Below are positions 1 through 7,995 of a stretch of DNA of 47,642 nt, piece after piece (the stretch's first letter is position 1; every line of letters starts with the position of its first letter). Origin of the DNA: Nocardiopsis alkaliphila YIM 80379 (GTDB lineage: Bacteria; Actinomycetota; Actinomycetes; Streptosporangiales; Streptosporangiaceae); contig NZ_ANBD01000019.1 of assembly GCF_000341005.1 (NCBI RefSeq), forward strand, positions 1 through 47,642, given 5' to 3'. The notes beneath the pieces are model-generated. The model was not told the DNA's origin. It saw only the letters and a program-made list of their open reading frames with translations, and made no database searches. The position numbers and the translations under genes are program-made.

Positions 1-814
1 GGAACAGTAGTGAGGCCACGGCCTGGGACAGGCCGAAGGGTTCATCGGTCAGGCGAAAGCCCAGCACGTTGTACACGGCCATGAAGGCACCCATGAGCAG
101 GAGGGCCTGGGCGTAGAGGGCGGGCAGGCCACGAGTGGTCGAGGCGGCGCGTAGGCGTGGACCCAGACCGATCGTTTCGGCGGTGTCGGTGCGGTGGAGG
201 GGGCCGGTCCGCCTCTGTCGCGGTAGGACCAGCACGAACACGATCAGGGTGGCCAGTCCCAGGATGGTGTTGGCGGCCACTCCCCACTGCCAACCGCCGT
301 GTTCGGCGGCGAATCCGGCCAGGAGTCGTCCGCCCATGCCACCGAGGGGGTTACCGGCGATGTACAGGCCGGTGGCCTTGGGGGCGTCGGCGGGGTGGAT
401 CTCCTCGGCCAGGTAGGCGACGGCGGCGGCCGAGACTCCGCCCAAAGCGGCGCCTTGGAGGGTACGCAGCAAGAGCAGGATCCAAAGTTCGCCGGCGAAG
501 GGCGCCGCGGCCCCCAGCAGGATGGACAGTGCCAGGGAGAGGGCGATCACGCGGGCCCGACCGATGCGATCGGCGACACCGCTCCAGATCAGGGTGAAGC
601 CGGCCAGGCCTCCGGTGGCCAGGGAGACGGTGAGGGCCGCCTGGCCGGCGGTGGTGTCGAAGCCGGCGGCGATGGCGGGCAGGATCGGTTGGACCGACCA
701 CAGTTGGGCGAAGGTGGCCACGGCGGCGGCCACCAGGGCGATGACCGTGCGTCGATAGGCCCAGGTGCCGGCCCTGGGTTTGAGATCGGTGGTGGACGTG
801 CTGGTCACGGTCAT
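1..814 (-). CDS. MFS transporter (3' end outside window)
   Basis: Major facilitator superfamily permease, probably a drug or metabolite exporter in the cytoplasmic membrane. About 271 residues are visible and the C-terminal part runs off the left edge. Hydrophobic helices alternate with short loops. The loop after the second helix contains a motif-A-like stretch (SGVADRIGRARV), and the fourth/fifth helix region carries GGVSAAAVAYLAEE. The start ATG at 814 is preceded by TAGCGT and six bases, the layout of a leaderless actinobacterial gene, and has no Shine-Dalgarno. It is divergent from a LysR gene with only 69 bp between them, which suggests that LysR controls it. Similarity to YnfM/arabinose-efflux-like permeases is recalled; the substrate is unknown. 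Confidence 0.85.
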   Translation of the reverse strand, partial: MTVTSTSTTDLKPRAGTWAYRRTVIALVAAAVATFAQLWSVQPILPAIAAGFDTTAGQAALTVSLATGGLAGFTLIWSGVADRIGRARVIALSLALSILLGAAAPFAGELWILLLLRTLQGAALGGVSAAAVAYLAEEIHPADAPKATGLYIAGNPLGGMGGRLLAGFAAEHGGWQWGVAANTILGLATLIVFVLVLPRQRRTGPLHRTDTAETIGLGPRLRAASTTRGLPALYAQALLLMGAFMAVYNVLGFRLTDEPFGLSQAVASLLF

Positions 815-820
815 GGTTCA

Positions 821-826
821 ACGCTA
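821..826 (-). promoter_or_regulatory. -10 element of MFS gene, leaderless layout
   Basis: The minus strand reads TAGCGT, six bases, then ATG at 814. A TTGGAC-like -35 lies at 845-850 with 18 bp spacing, directly beside the 851-872 inverted repeat. This fits a LysR-activated promoter. Assignment is by motif only. Confidence 0.45.
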
Positions 827-850
827 GGAAGCGTCGTTTCATACGTCCAA

Positions 851-872
851 TGCATGATTTCGGGTTCATGCA
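851..872. promoter_or_regulatory. Inverted repeat, candidate LysR operator
   Basis: Perfect 7-bp arms TGCATGA and TCATGCA separated by 8 bp, in the intergenic region of the divergent MFS and LysR genes. It abuts the putative MFS -35 and overlaps the putative LysR -10 (871-876). LysR proteins typically bind dyads of this size between divergent partners. Confidence 0.55.
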
Positions 873-876
873 TACT
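871..876 (+). promoter_or_regulatory. -10 element of LysR gene
   Basis: CATACT followed by seven bases and the ATG at 884. There is no Shine-Dalgarno upstream, so the transcript is probably leaderless. Overlap with the dyad at 851-872 would allow autoregulation. Confidence 0.35.
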
Positions 877-883
877 GTTTCGC

Positions 884-1816
884 ATGGATGAACCCGACGT
901 GGAGGCGTTGACCCGAGTGTTGGCTCCGCGACTGGAGATGTTCTCGGCCATCGCCCGGACCGAGCACGTCACCGGCGCGGCCGAGGCGTTGAACATACCC
1001 CAGCCCACGTTGAGCAGGGCGTTGTCGCGTTTGCAGGACGAGTTGGGGATGGCGTTGGTGGAGCGCACCGGGCGGGGAATCCGGTTGACCCGTGCCGGGC
1101 GCTCGTTGCTGCCACACGTGGAACGGGCGTTGGATGATCTGCGTCAGGGGGTGGCCGAACTCACCGGTGTCGAGGAGGGCCGGGTGGCGCTCACGTTCTT
1201 GCCCACGCTCGGGGTGGAGGTGGTGCCGGTGCTCCTGCGGGGGTTTCGCGCCGAGCATCCGGGGGTGCGGTTCACCCTCACCCAGGAACCGTGGGCCGAC
1301 TCGCTTCATCGTCTGTCGGCCGGGGGCGCGGATCTGGCGTTGACCTCTCCCCTACCGTCGGGACAGGGGTTGGTCTCGCGGGTGTTGCACACCCAGTACC
1401 TGCGTCTGGTGGTACCCGAACATCATCCGGCGGCGAATGCGGGCGTGGTGTCGTTGGCGTCGGTGCGCGATGAGTTCATCCTGCTCAAGCCCGGACGGGG
1501 GGTGCGACATCTGACCGACCGGTTGGAGGACCTGGCCGGTTTCACGCCCAGGGTGGCCTTCGAGGCCGACGACATCGCCACGGCGCGGGGGTTGGTGGCG
1601 GCGGGTCTGGGGGTGTCGGTGTTGCCGGCACGCCCCAAGGGTCCACTCGGTGGCACGGCGGAGTTGTCCTTGGGCGAGGGGGAGGCCGAGCGTCCGGTGG
1701 GGATCGTGTGGCCCGGTGAGGGGTCCGGAGGTGGTTACGAACCGCCGGCGGTCGGGCTGTTCCGTGAGTACGTGTGCCGGGTGGGGCCGAAGGTCATCCC
1801 GGGTCTGACCGGGTGA
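884..1816 (+). CDS. LysR-family transcriptional regulator
   Basis: 310-residue LysR regulator. The N-terminal winged helix includes the classic recognition stretch TGAAEALNIPQPTLSRALSR around residues 26-45. It is followed by a linker helix and a type-2 periplasmic-binding-like effector domain (VALTFLPTLGVEVVP onward). ATG 884 is chosen because it places the helix-turn-helix at the usual distance from the N-terminus; open frame further upstream overlaps the divergent gene. It probably controls the divergent MFS exporter through the dyad at 851-872. The effector is unknown. Length and architecture are typical for the family. Confidence 0.9.
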   Translation: MDEPDVEALTRVLAPRLEMFSAIARTEHVTGAAEALNIPQPTLSRALSRLQDELGMALVERTGRGIRLTRAGRSLLPHVERALDDLRQGVAELTGVEEGRVALTFLPTLGVEVVPVLLRGFRAEHPGVRFTLTQEPWADSLHRLSAGGADLALTSPLPSGQGLVSRVLHTQYLRLVVPEHHPAANAGVVSLASVRDEFILLKPGRGVRHLTDRLEDLAGFTPRVAFEADDIATARGLVAAGLGVSVLPARPKGPLGGTAELSLGEGEAERPVGIVWPGEGSGGGYEPPAVGLFREYVCRVGPKVIPGLTG

Positions 1817-1857
1817 GGGCGGAGGGAAGCGGGTGAGCGACGCGACACCATGAAAAC

Positions 1858-2250
1858 ATGGAGAATTCTTCAATTGAAGATATGGTGAGTACATCCCCGA
1901 TCCGTCGACCCTTGAGGCGTGCTGTGCATCGACCCCTGTACCAGGCCAAGGCGGAATTCTTCCGCATGCTCGGCCACCCCATCCGCATCCGCGTCCTGGA
2001 ACTGCTCCAGGATGGCCCCAAGGCCGTCCGCGAACTCTTGACCGACGTGGACGTGGAGCCCTCCAGCCTGTCCCAACAACTGTCGGTCCTGCGGCGTTCG
2101 GGCATCGTCACCTCTCGACGCGAGGGTTCCACCGTGGTCTACGAATTGGCCGGCACCGACGTCGCCGACCTCTTGATCGCCGCCCGCCGCATCCTCACCG
2201 AGCTCAGTACCGGACGCGAGGAACTGTTGTCGGAACTGCGTGGCGGTTGA
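1858..2250 (+). CDS. ArsR-family winged-helix regulator
   Basis: Small regulator of about 130 residues. It shows the ArsR fold: MLGHPIRIRVLELL, then the recognition helix region PSSLSQQLSVLRRSGIV and the beta wing SRREGSTVVYEL. I see no obvious cysteine metal site. It is followed immediately by a SulP permease and is very likely co-transcribed with it. The start is uncertain: ATG 1858 has no good ribosome site, and an in-frame ATG at 1882 lies directly after a perfect palindrome (1867-1880). If 1882 is the true start, the palindrome is an operator at the 5' end. ArsR-SulP gene pairs are known in actinobacteria; the signal sensed is not evident. Confidence 0.85.
   Translation: MENSSIEDMVSTSPIRRPLRRAVHRPLYQAKAEFFRMLGHPIRIRVLELLQDGPKAVRELLTDVDVEPSSLSQQLSVLRRSGIVTSRREGSTVVYELAGTDVADLLIAARRILTELSTGREELLSELRGG
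1867..1880. promoter_or_regulatory. 14-bp perfect palindrome, candidate ArsR operator
   Basis: TCTTCAATTGAAGA is a perfect palindrome and conspicuously A/T-rich for this genome. It sits across the first codons of the longest ArsR frame and directly before an in-frame ATG at 1882. ArsR/SmtB proteins bind A/T-rich dyads near their own promoters, so autoregulation is a fair inference. Confidence 0.5.
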
Positions 2251-2251
2251 C

Positions 2252-3973
2252 ATGGCACGGACGACTTCCCCTTCCCACCTCGGCCGGAGGCTGTGGACGA
2301 GTGTGCGCACGCTCCTGCCCCAACGTTCCGACTTCACCGCCATGCGCCGCTCCCCCGGACGGGACCTGCTCGCCGGTGTGACGGTCGCGATCGTCGCGCT
2401 GCCCCTGGCTTTGGGTTTTGGCATCTCCTCCGGGCTGGGTGCCCAGGCCGGACTGGTCACCGCGATCGTCGCCGGGTTCCTGGCCGCCGTGTTCGGGGGT
2501 TCCAACCTCCAGGTCTCGGGGCCCACCGGTGCCATGACCGTGGTGCTGGTGCCCATCGTGGCCGTGCACGGGCCCACCGGTGTGCTCATGGTCGGGATGA
2601 TGGCGGGGCTGATCCTGTTGGCCCTGGCCTGGGCCCGAGGCGGACGGTACATGCGCTACGTTCCCGCTCCGGTGATCGAGGGTTTCACCCTGGGGATCGC
2701 CGTCGTCATCGCCCTACAGCAGGCCCCGTTCGTGCTGGGTCTGCCCCAACCCGAGGGACACGACGTTCTGGCGGGCGCGGCCTTTTTGGTCATGGACTTC
2801 GTGGCGGATCCGAACTGGACGCCGCTGCTGGTCGCGTTGGGGGTGGCCGCGGTGATGTTGCTGGGGACGCGGTGGCGGCCCACCTTGCCGTTCTCTCTGT
2901 TGGCGGTGGCCGCAGCGACCCTGTTGGTGCACTTCACACCGTTGTCCACGCCTACGATCGGCGCCCTACCGGCCGGCCTGCCCGCGCCCTCCCTGTCGTT
3001 CCTGGACCTGTCCGCGATGGGCCCGTTGATGGGCGCGGCCGTGGCGGTGGCGGCTCTGGCGGCCCTGGAGTCGCTGCTGTCGGCGACGGTGGCCGACGGG
3101 ATGCGCGTGGACGAACGTCACGATCCCGACCGTGAACTCTTCGGTCAGGGTGTGGCCAACCTGGCCGCGCCGATCTTCGGTGGGGTGCCCGCCACCGCGG
3201 CGATCGCGCGAACGGCCGTGAACGTGCGCTCGGGCGCCAACAGCCGTCTGGCCGCGGCCATGCACGCGCTGGTGTTGGCCGTGGTGGTCCTGCTCGCCGC
3301 CCCGTTGGTGGAGCTGGTGCCGCTGGCGGCTCTGGGCGGTGTCCTGTTGGCCACGGCCGTGCGGATGGTCGAGGTGGGTTCGGTGCGCGCGATGATGCGT
3401 TCCACCCGAGGTGACGCCGTCGTGCTGGTGATCACCGCGGTCGCCACCTTGGCCCTGGACCTGGTCACGGCGGTGCTGTTGGGCATGGCGGTCACCGCGT
3501 TCCTGGCCCTGCGCGCGGTCGCGCGCGAGGCCCGCCTGAACCGGGTGGAGCTGTCGAAGGGGTGGTCCGGTGACCACGGTGCGCAAGAGCGTGCTCTGTT
3601 GGACGAGCACATCGTGGCCTACCGGCTGGACGGGCCACTGTTCTTCGCGGCCGCGCACCGGTTCCTGCTGGAGTTGACCGAGGTGGCCGACGTGTCCGTG
3701 GTGATCCTGCGAATGTCGCGGGTCAGCGCGGTGGACGCCACCGGAGCCCTGGTGTTGGGCGATGCGGTGGAGCGTTTGGAGCGCAGGGGCATCACGGTGC
3801 TGTTGTCGGGAGTGCGCCAAGACCATACCCGGGCGTTGACGGCGCTCGGGGTGGTCGCTCGTCTACAGGAACAAGGGCTGGTGTTCGACACCACCCCCGA
3901 GGCGATCGCCCACGCCCACGCCCTGTTGCGTGAACGCGGAACCCTGGACGACGTGGGGACTTCTTCGATCTGA
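2252..3973 (+). CDS. SulP-family anion permease with STAS domain
   Basis: 573-residue SLC26/SulP transporter for an inorganic anion (sulfate, bicarbonate or similar) in the cytoplasmic membrane. The N-terminal part has the signature region RDLLAGVTVAIVALPLALGF, followed by about ten to twelve hydrophobic helices. The C-terminal ~110 residues form a STAS domain (hydrophobic strands around VVILRMSRVSAVDATGALVL, where the D-A-T-G segment corresponds to the anti-sigma-antagonist loop). ATG 2252 lies one base after the ArsR stop; a GTG at 2240 overlapping ArsR is an alternative. The tight junction indicates translational coupling. There is no fused carbonic anhydrase domain. The substrate cannot be fixed from sequence. 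Confidence 0.88.
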   Translation: MARTTSPSHLGRRLWTSVRTLLPQRSDFTAMRRSPGRDLLAGVTVAIVALPLALGFGISSGLGAQAGLVTAIVAGFLAAVFGGSNLQVSGPTGAMTVVLVPIVAVHGPTGVLMVGMMAGLILLALAWARGGRYMRYVPAPVIEGFTLGIAVVIALQQAPFVLGLPQPEGHDVLAGAAFLVMDFVADPNWTPLLVALGVAAVMLLGTRWRPTLPFSLLAVAAATLLVHFTPLSTPTIGALPAGLPAPSLSFLDLSAMGPLMGAAVAVAALAALESLLSATVADGMRVDERHDPDRELFGQGVANLAAPIFGGVPATAAIARTAVNVRSGANSRLAAAMHALVLAVVVLLAAPLVELVPLAALGGVLLATAVRMVEVGSVRAMMRSTRGDAVVLVITAVATLALDLVTAVLLGMAVTAFLALRAVAREARLNRVELSKGWSGDHGAQERALLDEHIVAYRLDGPLFFAAAHRFLLELTEVADVSVVILRMSRVSAVDATGALVLGDAVERLERRGITVLLSGVRQDHTRALTALGVVARLQEQGLVFDTTPEAIAHAHALLRERGTLDDVGTSSI

Positions 3974-4515
3974 GCCTGGGGTCGCGAGGGTCGAGGATTT
4001 TCGGATCACGGCTTCCGGGTGAGGTCGTGATCCGGGGTCGAGGCGCTGACCGGGACGGGCCTGGCCGCGAGAGCGCGCGGCGCCGTCACGACACCACGGT
4101 CGGGTGGCGATCGACAGGGTGGGCCTGGTCATTTCGAAGAGGCGGGGCCAGGCCCGTTCGACGGTCGAGAGCACGAGCTCCGACGTTTCCCCGCCCACGT
4201 GTGCGATCGCCGCCGGAGGGGCCGTGGATGAAGGCCCGTTGCCCATGTGCTCGATCGTAGGGTCGGCCTCGCCAGGGCCGGGCTCCGGGCAGGGCGGTTT
4301 CCAAACCCCCGCCGACGAGTGACCACCCGCTGGAGCGAGCGATTACCCGAGGATCTCACCGGCCTCCTCACAATCGAGATCCGTTCGGCAATGATTGAGC
4401 ACTCAACAACCCTGGGCGTGGCGTCGACTTTCCGCTAGCGTGCCAGTGCGGTCCGTGTTCCACCTCCGCCCCCCTCCCACCCTCGAACCGGATCCCCGCT
4501 CTCCCACTTGGAGCC
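3974..4515. other. 542-bp intergenic region
   Basis: It contains the hairpin at 4002-4034 and a small dyad TTGAG-CA-CTCAA at 4395-4406. A minus-strand open frame (about 3863-4246) has weaker third-position G/C (roughly 76% in the part I counted) and overlaps the SulP end, so I do not call it a gene. Nothing else is recognised. Confidence 0.5.
4002..4034 (+). terminator. Hairpin downstream of SulP
   Basis: Arms CGGATCACG and CGTGATCCG (9 bp, perfect) enclose a 15-nt loop, 28 bp after the SulP stop codon. There is no U tract, which is common for actinomycete terminators. Confidence 0.5.
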
Positions 4516-5625
4516 ATGATGTCCTCCCCCCTCAGACCGCGTCCTCGGTTCGACCGCAGGACGCTACGCGCGGATCTGCGCACCTTGCTCATCGACTCCA
4601 CCGCGGCCCTCATGGTGACCGCGGTGATCTTCGTGATCCTGTACCGACGCATCGACCACGGCACTTCGGCGACCCTGGAGGTCATGCCCTACCTCGCGGA
4701 CGCCAGGACGTACTGGCTGTACTGGGCGTGCCAGGCCTTCGGTTGGTCGGCGATGCTGTGGGCGTGGATCACCGTCATGCTCGGGCTGTCGCGCTCGACC
4801 CGACCGGTTTCCCGGTCACCGCTCTCTCACGCCCGCATGGAACACTGGCACCGGGTCGCCAGCATCACCACCATCGGGCTGATGTTCGCCCACGCCCTGG
4901 CGTTCTTCCTGGAGTTGCTCCGACAGAACGAGGACGGCCTGTCCTGGGGAAGGCTGGTGTGGTCGGCCTTCGTCGACGTCTTCGTCCCCGGCGGGTACGC
5001 CACCGGCACTGGTCAGGTCGCGATCCTCCTCGGTCTGATCGCCCTCTACCTCGCAATCCCCTTGAGCCTGTCGTTCTACCTTCGGGCGTGGACGGGATCG
5101 CGTCTGTGGCGGGTGTTGCACCGGTTCGTGATCCTGGTCTACGTGTTGAGTGTGTGGCACACCCTGTTGTACGGCACCAACGTGTGGTTCGACGGTTGGT
5201 TCCGCACCATCGTGTGGGGTCTCCAACTTCCGGTGGCCCTGTTGTTCCTGGCCCGCTTGCTGGCACCGCTGCGGCGTGAGGAGAGGCTCACTCGCGCCGA
5301 CCTGGGCGGTGGTGTCGGCCCTCTGTCGAGGCTGGGCGGGCGGTTGTCGGTGGCTGCGGGAGTGGTCGTGATCTTGCTGGTCACGGTCTCCGGCCGGGAC
5401 GGTGGCAGGACTCCGGGACAGGAGAGTGGGGACATGCTCGTCACCCAGCCCATGGTCTGGGGCGGGCTCGCCGTCGTACTGACGGTGATGGGCGCGGTGG
5501 CCTTGGCCGTGAGGTCGGGTGGGGAACGGGTTTCCCGCGGTGGGCGGATCGAGCCCGAGTCGCGAGTGCGACAAGGCCCCCTGGGCCCCGCTTCCGGTCG
5601 TGATGACTCCGAACATCCGCTATAG
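4516..5625 (+). CDS. Ferric-reductase-like / cytochrome b-type membrane protein
   Basis: 369-residue integral membrane protein with about seven predicted helices. Its central part resembles the ferric reductase-like transmembrane domain. Histidines that could ligate haem occur in MEHWHRVAS, LMFAHALAF, LHRFVILVYV and SVWHTLLYG, spaced on successive helices. No FAD- or NAD-binding domain follows, so it would need a partner or act as a b-type electron carrier. After the membrane core comes a basic cytoplasmic stretch, one more pair of helices and a polar tail. GGAG lies a few bases upstream of ATG 4516 (ATG 4519 is the second choice). It stands alone, so the electron donor and acceptor are unknown. 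Confidence 0.75.
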   Translation: MMSSPLRPRPRFDRRTLRADLRTLLIDSTAALMVTAVIFVILYRRIDHGTSATLEVMPYLADARTYWLYWACQAFGWSAMLWAWITVMLGLSRSTRPVSRSPLSHARMEHWHRVASITTIGLMFAHALAFFLELLRQNEDGLSWGRLVWSAFVDVFVPGGYATGTGQVAILLGLIALYLAIPLSLSFYLRAWTGSRLWRVLHRFVILVYVLSVWHTLLYGTNVWFDGWFRTIVWGLQLPVALLFLARLLAPLRREERLTRADLGGGVGPLSRLGGRLSVAAGVVVILLVTVSGRDGGRTPGQESGDMLVTQPMVWGGLAVVLTVMGAVALAVRSGGERVSRGGRIEPESRVRQGPLGPASGRDDSEHPL

Positions 5626-5702
5626 GGTTCGTCCAGGCACGCTCCGATGTCCTTCGAGGTATCGAACCCTTGGGGGAACACCGAAACGATCAGGGGGATG
5701 CG

Positions 5703-6116
5703 TTGGAGGCTTTGCTCTCGTTCCTACGGGCGCGCATGGACGAAGGGTGGCGGGGCGCACTCGCCGCGGGGGCCTCCTCCGCCGAGCGAACGTGGTCGGC
5801 TCGGCTGGACGGCGTGGAGTCCGTGGACGGCGCGACCGTGGCGTCGACCCCCGGTGAAGACGCGCGGATGGATCGCGCGCGCTCGGAACACATCAGCCGC
5901 AACGACCCCGCACACGTTCTCCGGTCCCTGGAGTCCACCCGGCGCCTGCTGGAACAGTACGAACTGCTTCACGCCGATAGGGTCGACCACCCGGACCGGG
6001 AACCTCTGCTCCGCGAATACGAGGAATTCATCCTTCCCCTGCTCGCCCTCTCCTTCTCCGAGCATCCCGACCACCGTTCACGATGGTCTCCTCGGGAGGC
6101 TCCTCCTCGACGGTGA
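5703..6116 (+). CDS. DUF6221-like small actinobacterial protein
   Basis: 137 residues, soluble and highly charged, with no membrane segment. The N-terminus LEALLSFLRARMDEGWRG and the core RSEHISRNDPAHVLRSLEST resemble the actinobacterial DUF6221 family (recalled pattern: an Asp-Pro-x-x-Val-Leu segment followed by Arg-Arg-Leu-Leu). The function of that family is unknown. The start is TTG 5703, because the G-rich stretch at 5692-5696 provides a ribosome site six bases away; a more upstream TTG (5670) is possible. A TAGGGT -10 candidate lies at 5623-5628. It is monocistronic and convergent with the aldehyde dehydrogenase gene. Confidence 0.6.
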   Translation: MEALLSFLRARMDEGWRGALAAGASSAERTWSARLDGVESVDGATVASTPGEDARMDRARSEHISRNDPAHVLRSLESTRRLLEQYELLHADRVDHPDREPLLREYEEFILPLLALSFSEHPDHRSRWSPREAPPRR

Positions 6117-6496
6117 GTCCTACCTTTCCGTGTCCGGGCCGTCCCTGGTCTGTGCGCAGGTGGCGAGCCTCGGTCGGATACGAGACCGCACCTGAGGCAG
6201 ACCGCCGCGCAAAGGCCTTTCGCCGTGAGGGGGGCGCCTCGGGCGGGAGCCTTCGGCGCGGCGGTCTCTTTCGGAGCCGCTTACGGCGGCAGGTGGTGAG
6301 CGAGCACCCCGAACACGGCGAGGGCGCGAGTCGCGTTTCCACCCACGTGTCACCGGATCGCTTCCGTGCACGCCTCGTCCACGGCGGCGACCCGGTGCTC
6401 TCGGTGCGAGCGGAATCCACGGACCGGAAGGGGCATCGGGGGCCGGTTCCTTCCCGAACCCATGGAGGCACCGACACCCGTGGAAGGGGCTGCGGG
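6117..6496. other. 380-bp convergent intergenic region with large inverted repeat
   Basis: It lies between the ends of the DUF6221-like gene and the aldehyde dehydrogenase gene. It contains the repeat at 6199-6267 and nothing else I can name. Open frames here are antisense or Arg/Pro-rich shadows. Confidence 0.5.
6199..6267. terminator. Long inverted repeat, possible bidirectional terminator
   Basis: 12-bp perfect arms AGACCGCCGCGC (6199-6210) and GCGCGGCGGTCT (6256-6267) enclose 45 bp. The enclosed segment starts with a 10-bp palindrome, AAAGGCCTTT (6211-6220). Position between convergent genes suggests termination in both directions; the large loop makes this uncertain. Confidence 0.4.
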
Positions 6497-7957
6497 CTAG
6501 AAGGGGTATCGGGCGGGGTCGGCCTGCATGGTGATCCACTGGGTCTCGGTGAAGGCCTCCAGGTTGGCGCGGGTACCACCGAAGCGTGACCCGGTTCCCG
6601 AATCGCCCACACCACCGAAGGGTGCCACGGCCTCGTCGTCGACCGTCTGGTCGTTGACGTGCACGATGCCGCTGGGGATGCGATCGGCGATCTCCAGTCC
6701 TCGCATGGGGTTGGTGGTGATCACGCCCAGGGAGAGCCCGTACTCACTGCTCGTGGCCAGTTCGACGAGTTCGTCGATGCCGGAGAAACGCATCACCGGG
6801 GCCACGGGACCGAAGACCTCCTCGGCGTAGGCCGCGGTGGTGGTGCTCACCTGGTCCAGGACGGTGGGCCGGTAGTACAGGCCCTCGTAGGTGCCGCCGG
6901 CGCGTAGGCGGGCTCCGGCCTCGACACTGGAGGTGACCAGGTGGTGGATCTTGTCGCGCTGGCCGGTGTCGATGATGGGTCCCAGGGCGGCGCCGTCCTG
7001 TTCGGTGCTGCCCACGGCCAGGGCCTCGGCCTTGGCCGCGAGCTCGTCGACGTAGGCGTCGGCGATCGATTCGTGCACCAGGTGACGTCCGGTGGTCATG
7101 CAGATCTGGCCTTGATGCAGGAAGGACCCCCATGCGCCGATGGAGGCGGCGGCTTCCACGTCGGCATCGTCCAGGATCACCAGGGGTGAGTTGCCGCCCA
7201 GTTCGAGGTGGGCGCGCTTGAGGTGGCGGGCGGCCGCCTCGCCGACCTTGCGGCCGGCCGGGGTGGAGCCGGTGAAGGAGATGACGCGCACGGGCGGGGT
7301 GGCCACCAAGGCCTCACCGGCCTCCACGCCTCCGGGCAGCACCTGGAAGACGCCTTCGGGCACCCCGGCCTGGCGGAACACCTCGGCCAGGACCGCGCCA
7401 CCGCACACGGCGGTGCGCGGGTCGGGCTTGAGGATGACGGAGTTGCCCACGGCCAAGGCCGGGGCGACCGAACGGATGCCCAGGATGAGGGGGACGTTGA
7501 AGGGGGCGATGACCCCGACCACGCCCACGGGCACCTGGCGCGAGAAGCTCAGTCGCGGCTTGGCGGTACGCAGGATCTCACCGTGCGGCTGGGAGGCCAG
7601 GGCGGCGGCCTCATAGCACTCCTCGGAGGCCACGTGCACCTGAAAACCGGCCATGCCGGCGGCGGCTCCGCCTTCGTGCCTGAGCCAGTGGGAGATCTCC
7701 TGGGCGTTGGCGTTGAGGATGTCTCCAGCGCGGCGCAGGATGGCTGCGCGCTCCTCGAAGGAGAGTGCGGCCCAGGCGGGCTGGACCTTGGCGGCACGCT
7801 GGGCGGCCTCGTGGACGTCGTCGGCGTCGGCGATGCCGATACGCCCCAGGACGGTGCCCGAGGAGGGCGAGACGACCTCAGTGTCGCCTCCCTTGGCGGG
7901 GGTCCAGGCGCCGGTGAAGAGGGCGGAGGTGAACTTGTCGGCGTCGAGCAGGCTCAC
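6497..7957 (-). CDS. Aldehyde dehydrogenase (benzaldehyde/vanillin type)
   Basis: 486-residue NAD(P)-dependent aldehyde dehydrogenase that oxidises an aldehyde to its acid in the cytoplasm. The catalytic cysteine is about C286 in GQICMTTGR and the general base about E252 in LELGGNSP. The Rossmann segment includes GFTGST-like FTGSTPAGRKVG. The region PVGVVGVIAPFNVPLILG and the MTTGR context recall benzaldehyde and vanillin dehydrogenases. GTG 7957 is preceded by AAGGAG at a good distance; the open frame continues upstream only as a shadow of the ATPase gene. It is the last gene of the ABC importer operon, 38 bp after the ATPase, so the imported compound or its product is probably an aldehyde or is converted to one. 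Confidence 0.88.
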   Translation of the reverse strand: MSLLDADKFTSALFTGAWTPAKGGDTEVVSPSSGTVLGRIGIADADDVHEAAQRAAKVQPAWAALSFEERAAILRRAGDILNANAQEISHWLRHEGGAAAGMAGFQVHVASEECYEAAALASQPHGEILRTAKPRLSFSRQVPVGVVGVIAPFNVPLILGIRSVAPALAVGNSVILKPDPRTAVCGGAVLAEVFRQAGVPEGVFQVLPGGVEAGEALVATPPVRVISFTGSTPAGRKVGEAAARHLKRAHLELGGNSPLVILDDADVEAAASIGAWGSFLHQGQICMTTGRHLVHESIADAYVDELAAKAEALAVGSTEQDGAALGPIIDTGQRDKIHHLVTSSVEAGARLRAGGTYEGLYYRPTVLDQVSTTTAAYAEEVFGPVAPVMRFSGIDELVELATSSEYGLSLGVITTNPMRGLEIADRIPSGIVHVNDQTVDDEAVAPFGGVGDSGTGSRFGGTRANLEAFTETQWITMQADPARYPF

Positions 7958-7995
7958 GGTGGGCTCCTTGCGGGTTCGTTGCTGATGCGGCGGGG

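Noticed and set aside
42-1309. Several long open frames on both strands overlapping the MFS and LysR genes
   Set aside because: They are antisense or out-of-frame shadows of clearly homologous genes, rich in Arg/Pro/His, a usual artefact of very high G+C.
3863-4246. Minus-strand frame of 127 codons after SulP
   Set aside because: It begins plausibly but has weaker third-position G/C, turns into Arg/Pro-rich sequence, overlaps the SulP 3' end and has no recognisable domain.
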